Shown: positions 32,098 to 32,647 of the stretch, piece by piece
How the letters are laid out: every line of letters begins with the position of its first letter
Position numbering within the stretch: the stretch's first letter is position 1
Assembly (NCBI GenBank): GCA_937919155.1
Contig: CALFPM010000028.1
Coordinates: forward strand, 1 to 32,647
Length of the DNA: 32,647 nt
Origin: an uncultured Clostridia bacterium
GTDB lineage: Bacteria; Bacillota; Clostridia; Oscillospirales; Acutalibacteraceae
Reading direction: 5' to 3'
Notes under the pieces: generated by a model
Database searches by the model: none
What the model was told of the DNA's origin: nothing
The model's input: only the letters and a program-made list of their open reading frames with translations
Position numbers and translations under genes: made by a program

Positions 32098-32154
32098 GCT
32101 TTTTTTTATTTTTTTGCAAACTTATTTAAAAAATAAATATTTTTGAAAAAAGTA

Positions 32155-32183
32155 TTGCATTTTTTGTAAATATGTTATACAAT
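32155..32183 (+). promoter_or_regulatory. Promoter of recA
   Basis: TTGCAT (32155-32160) and TACAAT (32178-32183) are 17 bases apart. Transcription would start near 32190, directly at the LexA box. Confidence 0.85.
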
Positions 32184-32189
32184 ACCGAT

Positions 32190-32203
32190 AGAACATTTGT
32201 TTG
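32190..32203. promoter_or_regulatory. LexA/DinR (SOS) operator of recA
   Basis: AGAACATTTGTTTG matches the Gram-positive LexA consensus CGAACRNRYGTTYG at 12 of 14 positions. The mismatches are the first base and one R in the centre. It covers the predicted transcription start, so LexA binding would block initiation, as expected for an SOS-induced recA. Confidence 0.82.
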
Positions 32204-32220
32204 ATTACGGAGGTTTTGAA

Positions 32221-32647
32221 ATGGCAGACAAAAAGAAAGCTCTTGAAACTGCGCTTGCGCAAATAGAAAAAGCATACGGTAAAGGCACAATCATGCGATT
32301 GGGCGAAAACAGCGGCATGAACGTTGAGGCTATCTCAACAGGCTCAATCACGCTTGACTCGGCGACAGGTATCGGCGGTTTGCCCAAGGGCAGAATTATT
32401 GAAATATACGGCCCTGAGTCATCGGGTAAAACAACACTTGCGCTTTCGGTAGTTGCACAGGCACAGAAACTCGGAGGTGAGGCGGCTTTTATCGATGCCG
32501 AACATGCTCTTGACCCTGCATATGCATCAAACCTTGGTGTTGATGTTGATGCACTTCTTGTTTCACAGCCTGATAACGGTGAACAGGCACTTGAAATTGC
32601 AGAGGCTCTCGTTCGTTCAGGTGCGCTTGATGTTGTTGTAATTGACT
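32221..32647 (+). CDS. recA: Recombinase RecA, N-terminal part (runs off the right edge)
   Basis: The first 142 codons of recA, open at the right edge. RecA forms filaments on single-stranded DNA, drives strand exchange and triggers LexA self-cleavage. The N-terminal helix (KALETALAQIEKAYGKGTIMRLGE) is the polymerisation segment, followed by ISTGSITLDSATGIGGLPKGRIIEIYG, Walker A GPESSGKTT at 64-72, and FIDAEHALDP with the catalytic glutamate. The ATG follows ACGGAGG by about 7 bases. The L1/L2 loops and C-terminal domain are outside the window. Confidence 0.98.
   Translation, partial: MADKKKALETALAQIEKAYGKGTIMRLGENSGMNVEAISTGSITLDSATGIGGLPKGRIIEIYGPESSGKTTLALSVVAQAQKLGGEAAFIDAEHALDPAYASNLGVDVDALLVSQPDNGEQALEIAEALVRSGALDVVVID

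Noticed and set aside
1..32647. CRISPR arrays, insertion sequences, prophage, tRNA or rRNA genes
   Set aside because: I found no regularly spaced repeats, transposase motifs, phage structural genes or cloverleaf/rRNA sequences in the window.

Overview
The window is a gene-dense stretch of a Clostridia chromosome, most likely an anaerobic gut Oscillospiraceae/Ruminococcaceae-type organism. The placement rests on several things seen together: gene order typical of low-GC Gram-positives (ylbF-like/mutS/mutL/miaA, then yggS/sepF/divIVA/lspA/rluD), strong purine-rich ribosome binding sites, frequent TTG starts, moderate GC (I counted 46% over 360 nt of mutS), a two-gene transketolase, a zinc-ribbon-type L28 and a DnaD/DnaC-type primosomal pair. 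No 16S rRNA or other marker is present to settle the genus.

Left arm (1-18452). A truncated ABC exporter gene leaves on the minus strand at the left edge; its codon use differs from everything else. From 482 to 18452 seventeen genes run on the plus strand with short gaps or overlaps: a YlbF/RicA-like protein, mutS, mutL, miaA, a membrane-anchored HlyD-like protein, yggS, sepF, a long acidic DivIVA, lspA, an RluD-type pseudouridine synthase, a HAD phosphatase, split transketolase, an unrecognised membrane-anchored 615-residue protein, a second small DivIVA-like coiled-coil protein, a lone fumarase beta subunit and a PiT phosphate permease. Hairpins follow the transketolase pair and the fumarase subunit, each directly before the next gene's ribosome binding site.

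Middle (18469-23921). A SulP-like membrane protein on the minus strand converges with the PiT gene on a shared terminator. Then come plus-strand single genes, most with readable promoters: a membrane-anchored metallo-beta-lactamase-fold hydrolase, an acyl-CoA-synthetase-like adenylating enzyme behind a perfect consensus promoter, a cyclophilin, and an XRE regulator with a membrane anchor.

Right arm (23961-32647). On the minus strand, a ZTP riboswitch controls a two-gene operon for the last two steps of IMP synthesis, encoded as an archaeal-type IMP cyclohydrolase (PurO) plus a stand-alone AICAR formyltransferase instead of bifunctional PurH. Upstream of it lies dnaD-dnaC/dnaI-tex-MATE, then rpmB. 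recA begins on the plus strand with a sigma-A promoter and a LexA box, and runs off the right edge.

I see no CRISPR array, insertion sequence, phage, tRNA or rRNA. No non-coding stretch exceeds about 300 bases; the longest is 31613-31843. The most instructive unit is the ZTP-switched purO/AICAR formyltransferase operon. The least explained are the 615-residue protein, its DivIVA-like neighbour and the HlyD-like protein in the division cluster. I found no clear evidence of a wholly new system.
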